64,000 bases of DNA from Microbulbifer donghaiensis (GTDB lineage: Bacteria > Pseudomonadota > Gammaproteobacteria > Pseudomonadales > Cellvibrionaceae): contig NZ_FQVA01000001.1 in assembly GCF_900129095.1 (NCBI RefSeq), forward strand, positions 682,001 through 746,000. Direction: 5' to 3'. Under the pieces are notes generated by a model. The model was given only the letters and a program-made list of their open reading frames with translations. It searched no databases and was not told where the DNA came from. This document shows, piece after piece, positions 55,343 through 64,000 of this stretch (positions are counted from its first letter, which is position 1; each line of letters begins with the position of its first letter). The position numbers were made by a program, and so were the translations under genes.

Positions 55343-56533
55343 TCACTCGCCCTCCACCCCCTTGACGGAGCGCACGGAATCCCAGTGCTTACAACTGGGG
55401 CAGAGCCAGTGGAGCTGATTACCGGAAAAACCGCAATTACTGCAGCGGTAATGGGGTCGACTGGCAATCAGTTGGTCAATCAGGGTTTTGAGCAGAGACA
55501 GATTCTCTCTCGCCCGCCCCTGAGTAGTGTCGATATGCAAGTCAATAAAGTGCCCCAGACCGCGCAACGACGGGCGCAGAGCCAGCTGCTTGCCCATAAA
55601 GGCCGCAGCAGCCGCCTCGCTTTCATGGCGATGGATTCTCTCGGTCAGCGCAATCAGCACGCTGTTTGACGGGTGTTCCCGCAACAGCGACTCCAGATAG
55701 CGATCCAGCCCTTTTTCATCGCCTATCTCCTGGTAACAGGTGATCAGCAACTCGAGAATTTCCGGGATATAGTCCGGATTCTGCTTTGGAATCCGCTGCA
55801 AAACCTTGATTGCCTCGCGCGGGCGGCCGAGCAGGTACTCGAGCTTCCCCCAGAGCAGGTTGGCGCGCACGGAGTTGCGATCATACCCAAGCGCAGCATC
55901 GATATGTTTACGGGCACTCAGGTAGTCCTTGTTGTTGATCGCCTCCTCCGCCAGCTCACAGCAGAAATGCGCCTGTATCGGCGCCCATTCAGGCGACAGG
56001 CGTTTGAAGCGGCGACCGTGCAGGAGATTGACCGCATGAATGGCTTTCGACCATTCGCGCTCGTCGCGGTAGACCTCCACCAGATGTTCGAGACTGGTAT
56101 TGCGCAGCTCGGAAGAAGTTTCCACCAGTTCCTGTAGCAAGCGCTCCGCCCTATCCAGCCAACCGGCGGCGATATAGTCACGCGCCAGCTCGAGCTGGGC
56201 CTTCTGCTGGCTGACACGCGTAAGGCTCGGGCGCGCGAGCAGGTTCTGGTGCACGCGAATGGCCTGGTCGTGTTCACCGCGCTTGCGCAGCAGATTGCCC
56301 AGTGCCAGATGCGTGTCGAAAGTTGCGCTGGTGACTTCGAGCGCATCGATAAATTTATCTATGGCGTCATCGTGACGCTCGCTCAACAGGTAGTTGAGCC
56401 CCTGCGCATAAGAGCGCGCCAGCGCCTGCTGTTGCTGGCTGCAATCGGCTTTTTTTCTCGTGCTTCTGCGCCCCAGTATCCAGCCGATAGCGATGGCGGC
56501 GAGCAGAAAAAAGAAAAAAGTGAGGTCGAGCAA
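55343..56533 (-). CDS. lapB: lipopolysaccharide assembly protein B
   Basis: A 396-residue inner-membrane-anchored TPR protein (YciM; E. coli 389) that regulates LpxC turnover and LPS assembly. An N-terminal hydrophobic segment (LTFFFFLLAAIAIGWILGRR) precedes several TPR units, and a C-terminal rubredoxin-like metal site has YRCSNCGF and WLCPSCKHWD. The best start is TTG at 56533, ten bases after a GGAG site and one base after the lapA stop. An ATG at 56671 would run through lapA and is rejected. Confidence 0.93.
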   Translation of the reverse strand: MLDLTFFFFLLAAIAIGWILGRRSTRKKADCSQQQQALARSYAQGLNYLLSERHDDAIDKFIDALEVTSATFDTHLALGNLLRKRGEHDQAIRVHQNLLARPSLTRVSQQKAQLELARDYIAAGWLDRAERLLQELVETSSELRNTSLEHLVEVYRDEREWSKAIHAVNLLHGRRFKRLSPEWAPIQAHFCCELAEEAINNKDYLSARKHIDAALGYDRNSVRANLLWGKLEYLLGRPREAIKVLQRIPKQNPDYIPEILELLITCYQEIGDEKGLDRYLESLLREHPSNSVLIALTERIHRHESEAAAAAFMGKQLALRPSLRGLGHFIDLHIDTTQGRARENLSLLKTLIDQLIASRPHYRCSNCGFSGNQLHWLCPSCKHWDSVRSVKGVEGE

Positions 56534-56534
56534 G

Positions 56535-56855
56535 TTAGTCTCCGGACACCTGTCGGCGTACTGTCTGGAGTTCACGCTCCAGCCGCTGCAACTGCCGCTC
56601 CAGCCCGCGTGCGCGACGGCGCTCCGCATAGAACGGCAACAGGCTGACAACAAAGCCCAGCAACAGCCCAAGCAACAGAAAGCCGATCAACCAGAAGCCC
56701 ACACTACCCGACGGCAGCGCGTATCCGGCAAAACTTGGCGCTATGACATTGGGATTGTCCACAGCGAAGTAGACCCCGACGGCAATGCATAGCAGGGCCA
56801 ACAATCCGTAGAAGAGACGCATCAACCAGCGCAAGAATGACAAGGGAACCTCCAC
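56535..56855 (-). CDS. lapA: lipopolysaccharide assembly protein A
   Basis: A 106-residue DUF1049 membrane protein (YciS). Two hydrophobic segments (LFYGLLALLCIAVGVYFAV; VGFWLIGFLLLGLLLGFVV) are followed by a charged, coiled-coil-like tail. It pairs with LapB, encoded one base downstream. The start may be at the internal MRLFYG methionine. Confidence 0.9.
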   Translation of the reverse strand: MEVPLSFLRWLMRLFYGLLALLCIAVGVYFAVDNPNVIAPSFAGYALPSGSVGFWLIGFLLLGLLLGFVVSLLPFYAERRRARGLERQLQRLERELQTVRRQVSGD

Positions 56856-56965
56856 GTTCCACCAGGTGTGACTAGCTCAACAATCCGACGGGGTTTCTAT
56901 CTCGCCTTCCTTGCCCCATCTTTTCCCGCAGCGATCGGCATTTTGGCCAGCCTCGGGCAAAATAA

Positions 56966-57274
56966 TCATACTTCGGTCACCGTCTCGTCGTGCATACTGC
57001 GATTGACCCGGTCGCGCAGCTCCTTACCCGGCTTGAAATGGGGTACATATTTGCCGGAGAGCGCCACCGCATCTCCTGTCTTAGGATTGCGGCCGGTCCG
57101 CGGTGCGCGATAGTGCAGCGAAAAGCTGCCAAAACCCCGTATCTCTATGCGTTCCCCCTGGGAAAGCACGTCCGACATAGTGTCCAACATCACCTTCACC
57201 GCCAGCTCCACATCTTTGACTGGCAGCTGATCCAACCTCAACGCAATCCTATCGATCAGTTCGGATTTGGTCAT
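56966..57274 (-). CDS. ihfB: integration host factor subunit beta
   Basis: A 102-residue DNA-bending protein: [20 protein letters not shown], then [20 protein letters not shown] and [20 protein letters not shown]. It pairs with IhfA (39.4 kb). The order rpsA-ihfB-lapA-lapB-pyrF is conserved. It could act on the island's own IHF-like site at 29549. Confidence 0.96.
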   Translation of the reverse strand: MTKSELIDRIALRLDQLPVKDVELAVKVMLDTMSDVLSQGERIEIRGFGSFSLHYRAPRTGRNPKTGDAVALSGKYVPHFKPGKELRDRVNRSMHDETVTEV

Positions 57275-57338
57275 GCGCCCCGCAACCTTCTGTAAGTCAT
57301 TGATTATTCTAGATTAGAGCGGCAATCATCTAATAGAA

Positions 57339-57366
57339 AGCCGGACTGGGCAACCCCAGTCCGGCT
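57339..57366 (-). terminator. hairpin between rpsA and ihfB
   Basis: AGCCGGACTGGG / CCCAGTCCGGCT with a 4-base loop, followed on the minus strand by TTTCTATTAG. A probable rpsA transcript end before ihfB. Confidence 0.7.
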
Positions 57367-57420
57367 CTCAAATTGCCCTAAACAATCAATTCAGGGCTTT
57401 TAACAACCAAGAGCTATGAC

Positions 57421-57554
57421 ACCCCTGCAAAACGTAGCGAGCGGGTGGCTGGCGGTGACCGCCGGAGCGCAGGAAGCGGAGTGTACTGCAGTACATGAGC
57501 ATTCCGAGCACCGCCGGCCGCCGTCAGGCGCACGCGCAGTAGTTTTTCAGGGGT
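57421..57554. repeat. 134-bp palindromic intergenic element after rpsA
   Basis: The ends ACCCCTGCAAAAC and GTTTTTCAGGGGT are imperfect inverted repeats, with an inner TGTACTGCAGTACA palindrome and GC-rich complementary arms between. It lies six bases after the rpsA stop. It looks like a MITE-like or REP-type sequence. Confidence 0.5.
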
Positions 57555-57560
57555 TCCCGA

Positions 57561-59240
57561 TTACTCTTTGTTGTTCATCTGCGCCTTGATCAGGTCACCG
57601 ATAGTCGCCGGCTGAACCTGCTCAGCCTGCTTCTTGCTGTGATCCTTGATCGCTTGCTTCTCGTCGTCCTGATCCTTGGCTTTGATGGACAGGCTGATCA
57701 CGCGGTTCTTGCGATCCACGCTGGTGATCTTGGCCTCTACCTCTTCGCCTTCCTTCAGCACGTTGCGGGCGTCTTCGACCTTGTCGCGGCTGATTTCGGA
57801 AGCGCGCAGTACGCCTTCCACTTCTTCCGCCAGGACAATAACCGCCTGCTTGGCGTCAACTTCTTTCACGGTACCGGTAACGATGGTGCCGCGGTCGTTG
57901 GTCGCCACGTAGTCAGAGAACGGATCGGACTCCAGCTGCTTGATACCCAGGGAGATGCGCTCGCGGTCGGAGTCGATACCCAGGATAACAGTCTCGATTT
58001 CATCGCCTTTCTTGAACTTGCGCACAGCTTCTTCGCCGGCTTCGTTCCAGGAGATGTCGGACAGGTGCACCAGGCCGTCGATGCTGCCGTCCAGACCGAT
58101 GAAGATACCGAAATCGGTGATGGACTTGATCTTGCCGGAGATCTTGTCGCCCTTGGCGAACTTACGCGCGAAGGCATCCCACGGATTTTCCTGGCACTGC
58201 TTGATACCCAGGGAGATACGGCGACGCTCTTCGTCGATGTCCAGAATCATCACCTCTACCTCGTCGCCAACGTTGACAACTTTGGACGGGTGGATGTTCT
58301 TGTTGGTCCAGTCCATTTCGGAAACGTGAACCAGACCTTCGACGCCCTCTTCCAGCTCGGCAAAACAGCCGTAGTCGGTCAGGTTGGTCACAACCGCCTT
58401 CACGCGGCTGTTTTCCGGGTAACGCTGCTTGATGGATACCCACGGATCTTCGCCCAGTTGCTTCAGGCCCAGGGATACACGGCTGCGCTCGCGGTCGAAC
58501 TTCAGTACCTTGACTTCGATCTCGTCGCCAACGTTCACGATCTCGCTCGGATGCTTGATACGCTTCCAGGCCATATCGGTGATGTGCAGCAGGCCGTCGA
58601 TACCGCCCAGGTCCACGAAGGCACCGTAGTCGGTCAGGTTCTTGACGATACCCTTGATGCTCATGCCTTCCTGCAGGCTGGCCAGCAGTGCTTCGCGCTC
58701 TTCGGAAGTCGCAGCTTCCATAACGGCGCGGCGGGATACCACAACGTTGTTGCGCTTGGCGTCCAGCTTGATGACCTTGAATTCGAGCTCTTTGCCTTCC
58801 AGGTGCGCGGTATCGCGAACCGGACGTACGTCTACCAGAGAGCCGGGCAGGAACGCGCGGATGTTGGCAACGTCGACAGTGAAGCCACCTTTAACCTTGC
58901 CGCTGATAACACCTTTAACCACCTCGTCAGCAGCGTGGGCCGCGTCGAGGATCTTCCAGGCTTCAGCGCGCTTGGCTTTTTCACGGGACAGACGGGTTTC
59001 ACCGAAACCGTCTTCTACCGCTTCCAGGGCAACCTGTACTTCGTCGCCCACCTGCAGCTCAATTTCACCTTTGTCGTTGGCGAACTGCGCAGCAGGGATA
59101 ACGCCTTCAGACTTCAGGCCCGCGTGTACGGTAACCCAGTCTTTGTCCACGTCGATCACAACACCGGTCACGATGGAACCCGGTGCCATCTCTACGCTTT
59201 TCAGGCTCTCTTCAAATAAATCAGCAAAGCTCTCGCTCAT
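57561..59240 (-). CDS. rpsA: 30S ribosomal protein S1
   Basis: A 559-residue protein (E. coli 557) with six OB-fold S1 repeats visible as recurring [13 protein letters not shown] and RISLGIKQ segments: [36 protein letters not shown] and [13 protein letters not shown]1 binds mRNA and helps translation initiation. The long open frame on the opposite strand is an artefact of repeat composition. It lies between cmk and ihfB, its usual place. Confidence 0.98.
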   Translation of the reverse strand: MSESFADLFEESLKSVEMAPGSIVTGVVIDVDKDWVTVHAGLKSEGVIPAAQFANDKGEIELQVGDEVQVALEAVEDGFGETRLSREKAKRAEAWKILDAAHAADEVVKGVISGKVKGGFTVDVANIRAFLPGSLVDVRPVRDTAHLEGKELEFKVIKLDAKRNNVVVSRRAVMEAATSEEREALLASLQEGMSIKGIVKNLTDYGAFVDLGGIDGLLHITDMAWKRIKHPSEIVNVGDEIEVKVLKFDRERSRVSLGLKQLGEDPWVSIKQRYPENSRVKAVVTNLTDYGCFAELEEGVEGLVHVSEMDWTNKNIHPSKVVNVGDEVEVMILDIDEERRRISLGIKQCQENPWDAFARKFAKGDKISGKIKSITDFGIFIGLDGSIDGLVHLSDISWNEAGEEAVRKFKKGDEIETVILGIDSDRERISLGIKQLESDPFSDYVATNDRGTIVTGTVKEVDAKQAVIVLAEEVEGVLRASEISRDKVEDARNVLKEGEEVEAKITSVDRKNRVISLSIKAKDQDDEKQAIKDHSKKQAEQVQPATIGDLIKAQMNNKE

Positions 59241-59402
59241 TACATTACCTATATAGATGGGCCCAGCCGTTGGTAACTATTCAGTTTAGTCAACCGCCAG
59301 CCGTGACCCCACCGCGCTGCCAGCACGCGGGTCGGATTACGACAACGGCCGGGCGATTCTGGCTGATCCCGGCCGCTGTCGTTTAAAAACTATTTACCTT
59401 AT

Positions 59403-59433
59403 CAAGCTCGATCGCTCCCGGCGATCGAGCTTG
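59403..59433. repeat. hairpin between cmk and rpsA
   Basis: CAAGCTCGATCGC / GCGATCGAGCTTG arms with a 5-base loop, in the 315-base rpsA-cmk gap. No T run follows on the minus strand. The rest of the gap holds no gene; it presumably includes the rpsA promoter. Confidence 0.45.
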
Positions 59434-59555
59434 GTCGCGGCAGAAAACCTGGCGCAGGTGCGCGGACCCGCTGGGTTTTCTGTCGCTCGCATTGGCTGCG
59501 CCAATGGCGGCACAGCCCTGTGCCGCTGCGTTGTTCAAGCAAGTGCCGGTGCAGG

Positions 59556-60245
59556 CTAAGCGCGGATGCGGTCGCGCACCAGCTGCAGCACTATCTGCAG
59601 GACGCCGTCGATATCCACCCCGGTACTATCCAGCTCAACCGCGTCTTCGGCGGGAGCCAGGGGGGACGTGGCGCGGTTCATATCGCGCGCGTCGCGGGCG
59701 CGGATGTCCTCCAGCAGGTCGCGGAGGCTAACAGAAACCCCCTTCTCCCGCAACTGCTCGAAGCGCCGCCTGGCGCGCTCCTCGGCGCTGGCGGTCAAAA
59801 AGATTTTGACCGGCGCGTCGGGGAACACGGTGGTGCCCATGTCGCGCCCGTCGGCGACCAGCCCCGGGGCCTGACGGAAGTCCCGCTGGCGCTGTAATAG
59901 CGCGGCACGCACACCGGGCATTGCGGCCACCTTGGACGCCGCCATACTGACCCGTTCCAGGCGGATATCGTGACTGACGTCCTGCCCCTCCAGCAGTGAT
60001 ACCACCTCCCCATCGCGCAGCTCAAAGCGGATATCCAGGTTGGCGGCGATCTCGGTCAAGGTCGCCTCGTCGGTCAGATCGGCCTCGCGGTTCAGTGCCG
60101 ACAGGGCCGTCAGCCGGTAGAGGGCACCGGAGTCCAACAGGGCGTAGTTCAGTTTGTCGGCCAGCAATCTGGCAATAGTGCCCTTACCCGATCCACTGGG
60201 GCCGTCGATGGTAATGACCGGCGACGGATTGTTTACTTCACTCAT
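59556..60245 (-). CDS. cmk: cytidylate kinase
   Basis: A 229-residue NMP kinase that phosphorylates CMP and dCMP. The P-loop [18 protein letters not shown] is near the N-terminus, [13 protein letters not shown] follows, and the LID region is [13 protein letters not shown]. The ATG at 60245 puts the P-loop at the usual distance. It follows the tyrA-aroA gene by 49 bases. Confidence 0.96.
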   Translation of the reverse strand: MSEVNNPSPVITIDGPSGSGKGTIARLLADKLNYALLDSGALYRLTALSALNREADLTDEATLTEIAANLDIRFELRDGEVVSLLEGQDVSHDIRLERVSMAASKVAAMPGVRAALLQRQRDFRQAPGLVADGRDMGTTVFPDAPVKIFLTASAEERARRRFEQLREKGVSVSLRDLLEDIRARDARDMNRATSPLAPAEDAVELDSTGVDIDGVLQIVLQLVRDRIRA

Positions 60246-60294
60246 AAGATCCTTACTTTCGGGATGCCGCAAGCGCCCCGCTCAATACAGTGCG

Positions 60295-62526
60295 CTACGC
60301 CAGCTGCAACTTCAGGCCAGCCCGCTTCGCCAACTCGGCAAAGTTCGGGAACGAAGTCGCCACATTGGCGCAGTGCAAAATGCGTATGGTATCGCGCGCG
60401 CGCAGAGATGCCACGGCAAAGGACATCGCAATGCGGTGATCGCCGAGACTGTCCACGGTGCCACCACCAAAGGCCGTATCTTCCCCCGCCCCCTGAATGA
60501 CGATACCGTCCGGTGTTGGCTCGGCATTGACACCAAGAATGCGCAGCCCATCCGCCATCGCCTGGATGCGGTCGCTCTCCTTGACTCGCAACTCCTCGGC
60601 ACCGGTCAATACCGTCTCCCCCTCGGCACAGGCAGCAGCGACAAACAGCGCCGGAAATTCATCAATCGCCAGCGGCACCTGGTCTTCGGGGATGCGAATA
60701 CCCTTCAGGGGCGCGTAGCGCACGCGGATATCCGCCACTGGCTCACCGCCGACTTCACGCCGGTTCAGCAGCTCTATGTCCGCTCCCATCGCGCGCAGGA
60801 TATTGATCACGCCGTCGCGGGTCGGATTGATACCCACGTGCTCGAGCAGCACGTCGGACCCCGGCGCGATTGCCGCGGCCACCATAAAGAAAGTGGCCGA
60901 GGATATATCCGCCGGCACATCGATTTTGCACGCGACCAGCTTGCCGCCGCCGCTGAGCATCGCGCGGGCGCCGCTACGCTGCACCTCGTAGCCAAATCCC
61001 TGCAACATGCGCTCGGTGTGATCGCGGGTGGGCGCGGGTTCAGTAGTACTGGTCTCGCCATCGGCGTAGAGGCCGGCGAGCAACACGCAGGATTTCACCT
61101 GGGCACTGGCCATCGGCAACAGATAATCGATACCGTGCAGTGTACGTCCACCCTTCACCACCAGGGGTGGGCGCCCCTCCGGGCCGGTTTCGATAACCGC
61201 GCCCATCTCGCGCAGCGGGTCGGCGACACGGTTCATCGGGCGCCTGGACAGGGACTCGTCACCGGTCAGCGTGACATCGAACGCCTGCCCGGCCAGCAAG
61301 CCCGCCAGCAGGCGCATCGAGGTGCCGGAATTGCCCAGGTACAAAGGCCCCGGCGGCGCCTGCAGCCCGTGCAGTCCCACGCCGTGAATCACCACACGAC
61401 CGTCCACCGGCCCTTCGATAACAACACCCATATCGCGAAACGCCTGCAGGGTCGCGAGCGCGTCCTCACCCTCGAGAAAGCCCTCCACCTCGGTGACGCC
61501 TTCGGCCAGGGACCCCAACATAATGGACCGGTGGGACATGGATTTGTCGCCGGGCACCCGCAGGCTACCGCTGACAGCGCCCCCCGGTTGTGCAATAAAA
61601 GTAACTTCCTGTGCTTGCATAGGCTCTGTATACGCTTTTCTGGCCAACAATTTTGTAAAGTGATCCCGCGCCGCCTTGGCCCGGGTGAAGACGCCCATCA
61701 GGCGCTCGCTGTCACCGGCCGCAATGGCTGCGCGCAGCGAAGACAGATTAGCGCTATATAGATCGATCGCCTGCAGAATTGCATCGCGATTTGCGAGCAT
61801 AATGTCCCGCCACATAACCGGATCACTGGACGCGATACGGGTAAAATCGCGGAAGCCGCCGGCGGCGTAGCGGAAGATATTTTCGTTCTCGGCATCATGC
61901 GCGAGGGTATCCACCAGGCCGAAGGCAATCACGTGCGGCAGGTGACTGGTGGCGGCGAGCACTTCGTCGTGCTCAGCCACCGGCATATTCAGGACTTCCG
62001 CACCCGTCGCCTGCCACATCTGCACCACGCGTTGCAGATGATCCGCAGCGGTATTTTTCAGTGGCGTCAGGATAATGCGATGGGCAATGTAGAGATCGTC
62101 TCGCGCTGCCGTCACGCCGCTCCTTTCCGAGCCGGCTATCGGATGACCGGGTACCAGAAATTCCGGCACCCGCCCCCAAACCCTTTCCGCCGCGGCGATC
62201 ACACTGCCTTTGACACTGGCGCCGTCGGTTACGGTGACACCTGCGGGCAGCCGGCCGCGCAACTCGGCAAACACCTGCTCCACCGCAAGCGTCGGCACCG
62301 CGATAAAAATCACATCTCCGGCGTCCAGCTCGGGTAGCAGTTCGCCGAGATCTGTCACCGCGCGATCCACTATGCCGAGTTCAACGGCCTGCTCACAGGT
62401 GCGCGGACGGCGGGCAACGCCAACCACCTCGCGACAGGCACCGGCCGCTTTCAGGGACAGCGCCAGACTGCCCCCGATCAAACCGATGCCAACAACCACC
62501 AGGCGGCCGATAAGCGGTCGCCCCAT
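60295..62526 (-). CDS. fused prephenate dehydrogenase / EPSP synthase
   Basis: A 743-residue fusion of two aromatic-pathway enzymes. Residues 1-295 are a TyrA-type prephenate (or arogenate) dehydrogenase: [14 protein letters not shown] near residue 13 binds NAD, and [14 protein letters not shown] near 122 is the substrate site. From about 310 the chain is AroA (5-enolpyruvylshikimate 3-phosphate synthase), with [37 protein letters not shown] and [18 protein letters not shown]. This fusion is known from Pseudomonas and relatives. hisC, found beside it in pseudomonads, is absent. The start overlaps the pheA stop (TGATGG). Confidence 0.95.
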   Translation of the reverse strand: MGRPLIGRLVVVGIGLIGGSLALSLKAAGACREVVGVARRPRTCEQAVELGIVDRAVTDLGELLPELDAGDVIFIAVPTLAVEQVFAELRGRLPAGVTVTDGASVKGSVIAAAERVWGRVPEFLVPGHPIAGSERSGVTAARDDLYIAHRIILTPLKNTAADHLQRVVQMWQATGAEVLNMPVAEHDEVLAATSHLPHVIAFGLVDTLAHDAENENIFRYAAGGFRDFTRIASSDPVMWRDIMLANRDAILQAIDLYSANLSSLRAAIAAGDSERLMGVFTRAKAARDHFTKLLARKAYTEPMQAQEVTFIAQPGGAVSGSLRVPGDKSMSHRSIMLGSLAEGVTEVEGFLEGEDALATLQAFRDMGVVIEGPVDGRVVIHGVGLHGLQAPPGPLYLGNSGTSMRLLAGLLAGQAFDVTLTGDESLSRRPMNRVADPLREMGAVIETGPEGRPPLVVKGGRTLHGIDYLLPMASAQVKSCVLLAGLYADGETSTTEPAPTRDHTERMLQGFGYEVQRSGARAMLSGGGKLVACKIDVPADISSATFFMVAAAIAPGSDVLLEHVGINPTRDGVINILRAMGADIELLNRREVGGEPVADIRVRYAPLKGIRIPEDQVPLAIDEFPALFVAAACAEGETVLTGAEELRVKESDRIQAMADGLRILGVNAEPTPDGIVIQGAGEDTAFGGGTVDSLGDHRIAMSFAVASLRARDTIRILHCANVATSFPNFAELAKRAGLKLQLA

Positions 62527-63629
62527 CAGAGCACTCCGCGCGGATAGGAGCCGAGCACCTTGAGATCCGATGCGCAGGCTCCGACTTCTGTCAGCGCCGC
62601 GGCAATTTCCGCGGTATCGCGGTGACCCTTGAAGTCGATAAAAAACACATAAGTCCAGTTGCCGGATTGCGAGGGCCGGGTTTCCACCCGCGTCAAGTCG
62701 ACATTGTGGCGCCGGAAAGGCTCGAGCAGGTCGTGCAGGGCGCCCGGCTCGTTGCGCATCGACACCATCAGCGACGTCTTGTCGTCGCCGCTGGCCGGCA
62801 CTGCCTGCGAGCCGATTATCAAGAAACGGGTGGAGTTGTCGGGACGGTCCTCGATTTTCTCCGCCAATACCTTCAGGCCGTAGAGTTCAGCGGCCATATC
62901 GCCGGCGATTGCCGCGGCATTCCACTCCCCTTTCACCCGCTTGGCCGCCTCGGCATTGCTGGCCACCGCCACCCGCTCCACATTCGGGTAATGGGAATCC
63001 AGCCACTTGCGGCACTGCGCCAGACTCTGCGCGTGCGAGTAAATGCGGGTGATCGCGTCCGGACGGGTGATATCGGAAATCATCAGGTGATGGTGTATAC
63101 GCAGCTCCACCTCACCGCAGATCCTGAGGTTTGATGTCATAAAGTTATCAAGCGTGTGGTTGATTACACCCTCGGTGGAATTCTCCACCGGCACCACGCC
63201 GTAACTAACCGCGCCGGCTTCTACCTCACGAAACACTTCATCGATCGCCGCCAGCGGACGGCTCTGCGCCGAATGGCCGAAATGCTTCAGCGTAGCCTGC
63301 TGCGTAAAAGTGCCCTCGGGTCCGAGATACGCGACCTTGACCGGTTCTTCCAGGGCCAGACAGGCTGACATGATTTCGCGGAACAACCGCGCCATTTCCT
63401 CATCGGTAAGCGGCCCCTTGTTACGCTCCATGGCCCGGCGCAACACCTGCGCCTCGCGCTCCGGCCGGTAATACAGCGCGTCTTCACCGGTCGCTTTTTT
63501 AACTTTCGCGACTTCCAGCGCGCACTCGGCCCGCTCACTGATCATGCGGGCGATCTCGCCATCGATCTCGTCGATACGGTCGCGCAGCGCCAGCAGGCGC
63601 TGGTCACTGCTGATGGTTTCTTCAGTCAT
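62526..63629 (-). CDS. pheA: bifunctional chorismate mutase / prephenate dehydratase
   Basis: A 367-residue P-protein. The N-terminal AroQ chorismate mutase domain ([20 protein letters not shown] to about 95) precedes the prephenate dehydratase domain ([27 protein letters not shown]; the catalytic STRFLIIG region), and a C-terminal ACT domain ([25 protein letters not shown]-like [17 protein letters not shown]) that senses phenylalanine. It converts chorismate to phenylpyruvate. Its stop overlaps the downstream tyrA-aroA start by one base, and it follows serC. Confidence 0.96.
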   Translation of the reverse strand: MTEETISSDQRLLALRDRIDEIDGEIARMISERAECALEVAKVKKATGEDALYYRPEREAQVLRRAMERNKGPLTDEEMARLFREIMSACLALEEPVKVAYLGPEGTFTQQATLKHFGHSAQSRPLAAIDEVFREVEAGAVSYGVVPVENSTEGVINHTLDNFMTSNLRICGEVELRIHHHLMISDITRPDAITRIYSHAQSLAQCRKWLDSHYPNVERVAVASNAEAAKRVKGEWNAAAIAGDMAAELYGLKVLAEKIEDRPDNSTRFLIIGSQAVPASGDDKTSLMVSMRNEPGALHDLLEPFRRHNVDLTRVETRPSQSGNWTYVFFIDFKGHRDTAEIAAALTEVGACASDLKVLGSYPRGVL

Positions 63630-63700
63630 CCGTCTGCCTACATATTTCCTGATTACTCTGGATCCAGAACCCGGGAAAAGGTACCAGAGCCAGATGCGAA

Positions 63701-63776
63701 GGCCCTGCTGTCGGGGGACGTCCGGGAAACGATTGCCGATAAGGTTGTTTACCGGACGTCCACCGGCGGCGGGGCC
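63701..63776. repeat. palindromic repeat family, copy 2 (serC-pheA gap)
   Basis: GACGTCCGG / CCGGACGTC arms with outer GGCCC and GGGCC, around GAAACGATTGCCGATAAGG. It shares layout and core with 47226-47300, so both are members of one dispersed family. Confidence 0.6.
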
Positions 63777-63800
63777 GCCACTAAGCCTAACCGAAATCGC

Positions 63801-64000
63801 TCAGCCGCAGCGCTTCTCGAAATCGACCATAAAGGCCACCAGCGCCTCGACCGCCTCTAAAGGCACCGCGTTGTAGAGCGATGCACGCATACCGCCGACG
63901 GAGCGATGCCCTTTCAGGTTCAGCAAGCCCGCCTCTTCGGCCTGCTGCAGAAACTCTTTGTCGAGCCTTTCATCGGCGAGCACAAAAGGCACGTTCATCC
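63801..64000 (-). CDS. serC: phosphoserine aminotransferase, C-terminal end (cut by window end)
   Basis: The last 66 codons of a SerC-type aminotransferase. The visible part, with [20 protein letters not shown] and the end [16 protein letters not shown], matches the family's C-terminus, including the active-site-adjacent arginine. SerC makes phosphoserine for serine synthesis. It heads the serC-pheA-tyrA/aroA-cmk-rpsA cluster. The start lies beyond base 64000. Confidence 0.95.
   Translation of the reverse strand, partial: MNVPFVLADERLDKEFLQQAEEAGLLNLKGHRSVGGMRASLYNAVPLEAVEALVAFMVDFEKRCG

Noticed and set aside
57639..59219. 526-residue open frame opposite rpsA
   Set aside because: Repeated S1 domains keep the opposite frame free of stops; the protein has no recognisable domain.

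Overview
This 64 kb window looks like the chromosome of a GC-rich gammaproteobacterium. The best guess is a marine member of the Cellvibrionales, Microbulbifer-like. The support is the block serC-pheA-tyrA/aroA-cmk-rpsA-ihfB-lapA-lapB-pyrF, the block thrS-infC-rpmI-rplT-pheS-pheT-ihfA-merR, the TyrA-AroA fusion, and many small palindromic intergenic repeats. The genus is inferred from gene content and order, not tested.

Layout. 1-4.8 kb: the end of truC, two tandem DUF1810 genes, an exported M14 carboxypeptidase and rlmJ. 5.1-9.7 kb: a methionine-catabolism cluster, mdeR-mdeA-mdeB (Lrp-type regulator, methionine gamma-lyase and an E1-type 2-oxoacid dehydrogenase). 10-24.4 kb: an epoxide-hydrolase-like protein, a methyltransferase, selD, two paralogous 14-TM efflux pumps around an alpha/beta hydrolase, ppnN, an alternative oxidase, an isolated nqrC, and a class III cyclase overlapping a TPR lipoprotein gene.

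24.4-38.9 kb is the accessory zone. It starts with an AT-rich single-gene defence locus: a 950-residue SIR2-STAND-TPR protein resembling type 5 antiviral STAND (Avs5). That gene lies between an IS256-like remnant and a complete IS481-family element with a 7-bp target duplication and a frameshifted transposase. Next comes a 9.4 kb island integrated in the 3' end of tRNA-Pro(GGG), bounded by 47-bp direct repeats. It carries a tyrosine integrase, an AlpA-like excisionase, a P2 gpA-type HUH replication initiator with two sets of repeats upstream, two unknown genes, and a restriction-modification operon. The operon has a BfiI-like phospholipase-D-fold endonuclease and two different predicted N6-adenine methyltransferases. 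A decayed fragment of the same kind of replication initiator lies 13 kb away beside nqrC, so a related element once sat there.

38.8-64 kb is conserved housekeeping, almost all on the minus strand: tRNA-Pro, merR-ihfA-pheT-pheS, rplT-rpmI-infC (ATT start)-thrS, tRNA-Val, uvrB, tRNA-Asn (plus strand), an O-antigen/nucleotide-sugar trio, a ComEA-like protein, pyrF, lapBA, ihfB, rpsA, cmk, tyrA-aroA, pheA and the end of serC. Long open frames opposite these GC-rich genes were treated as shadows. No CRISPR array or rRNA gene was seen.
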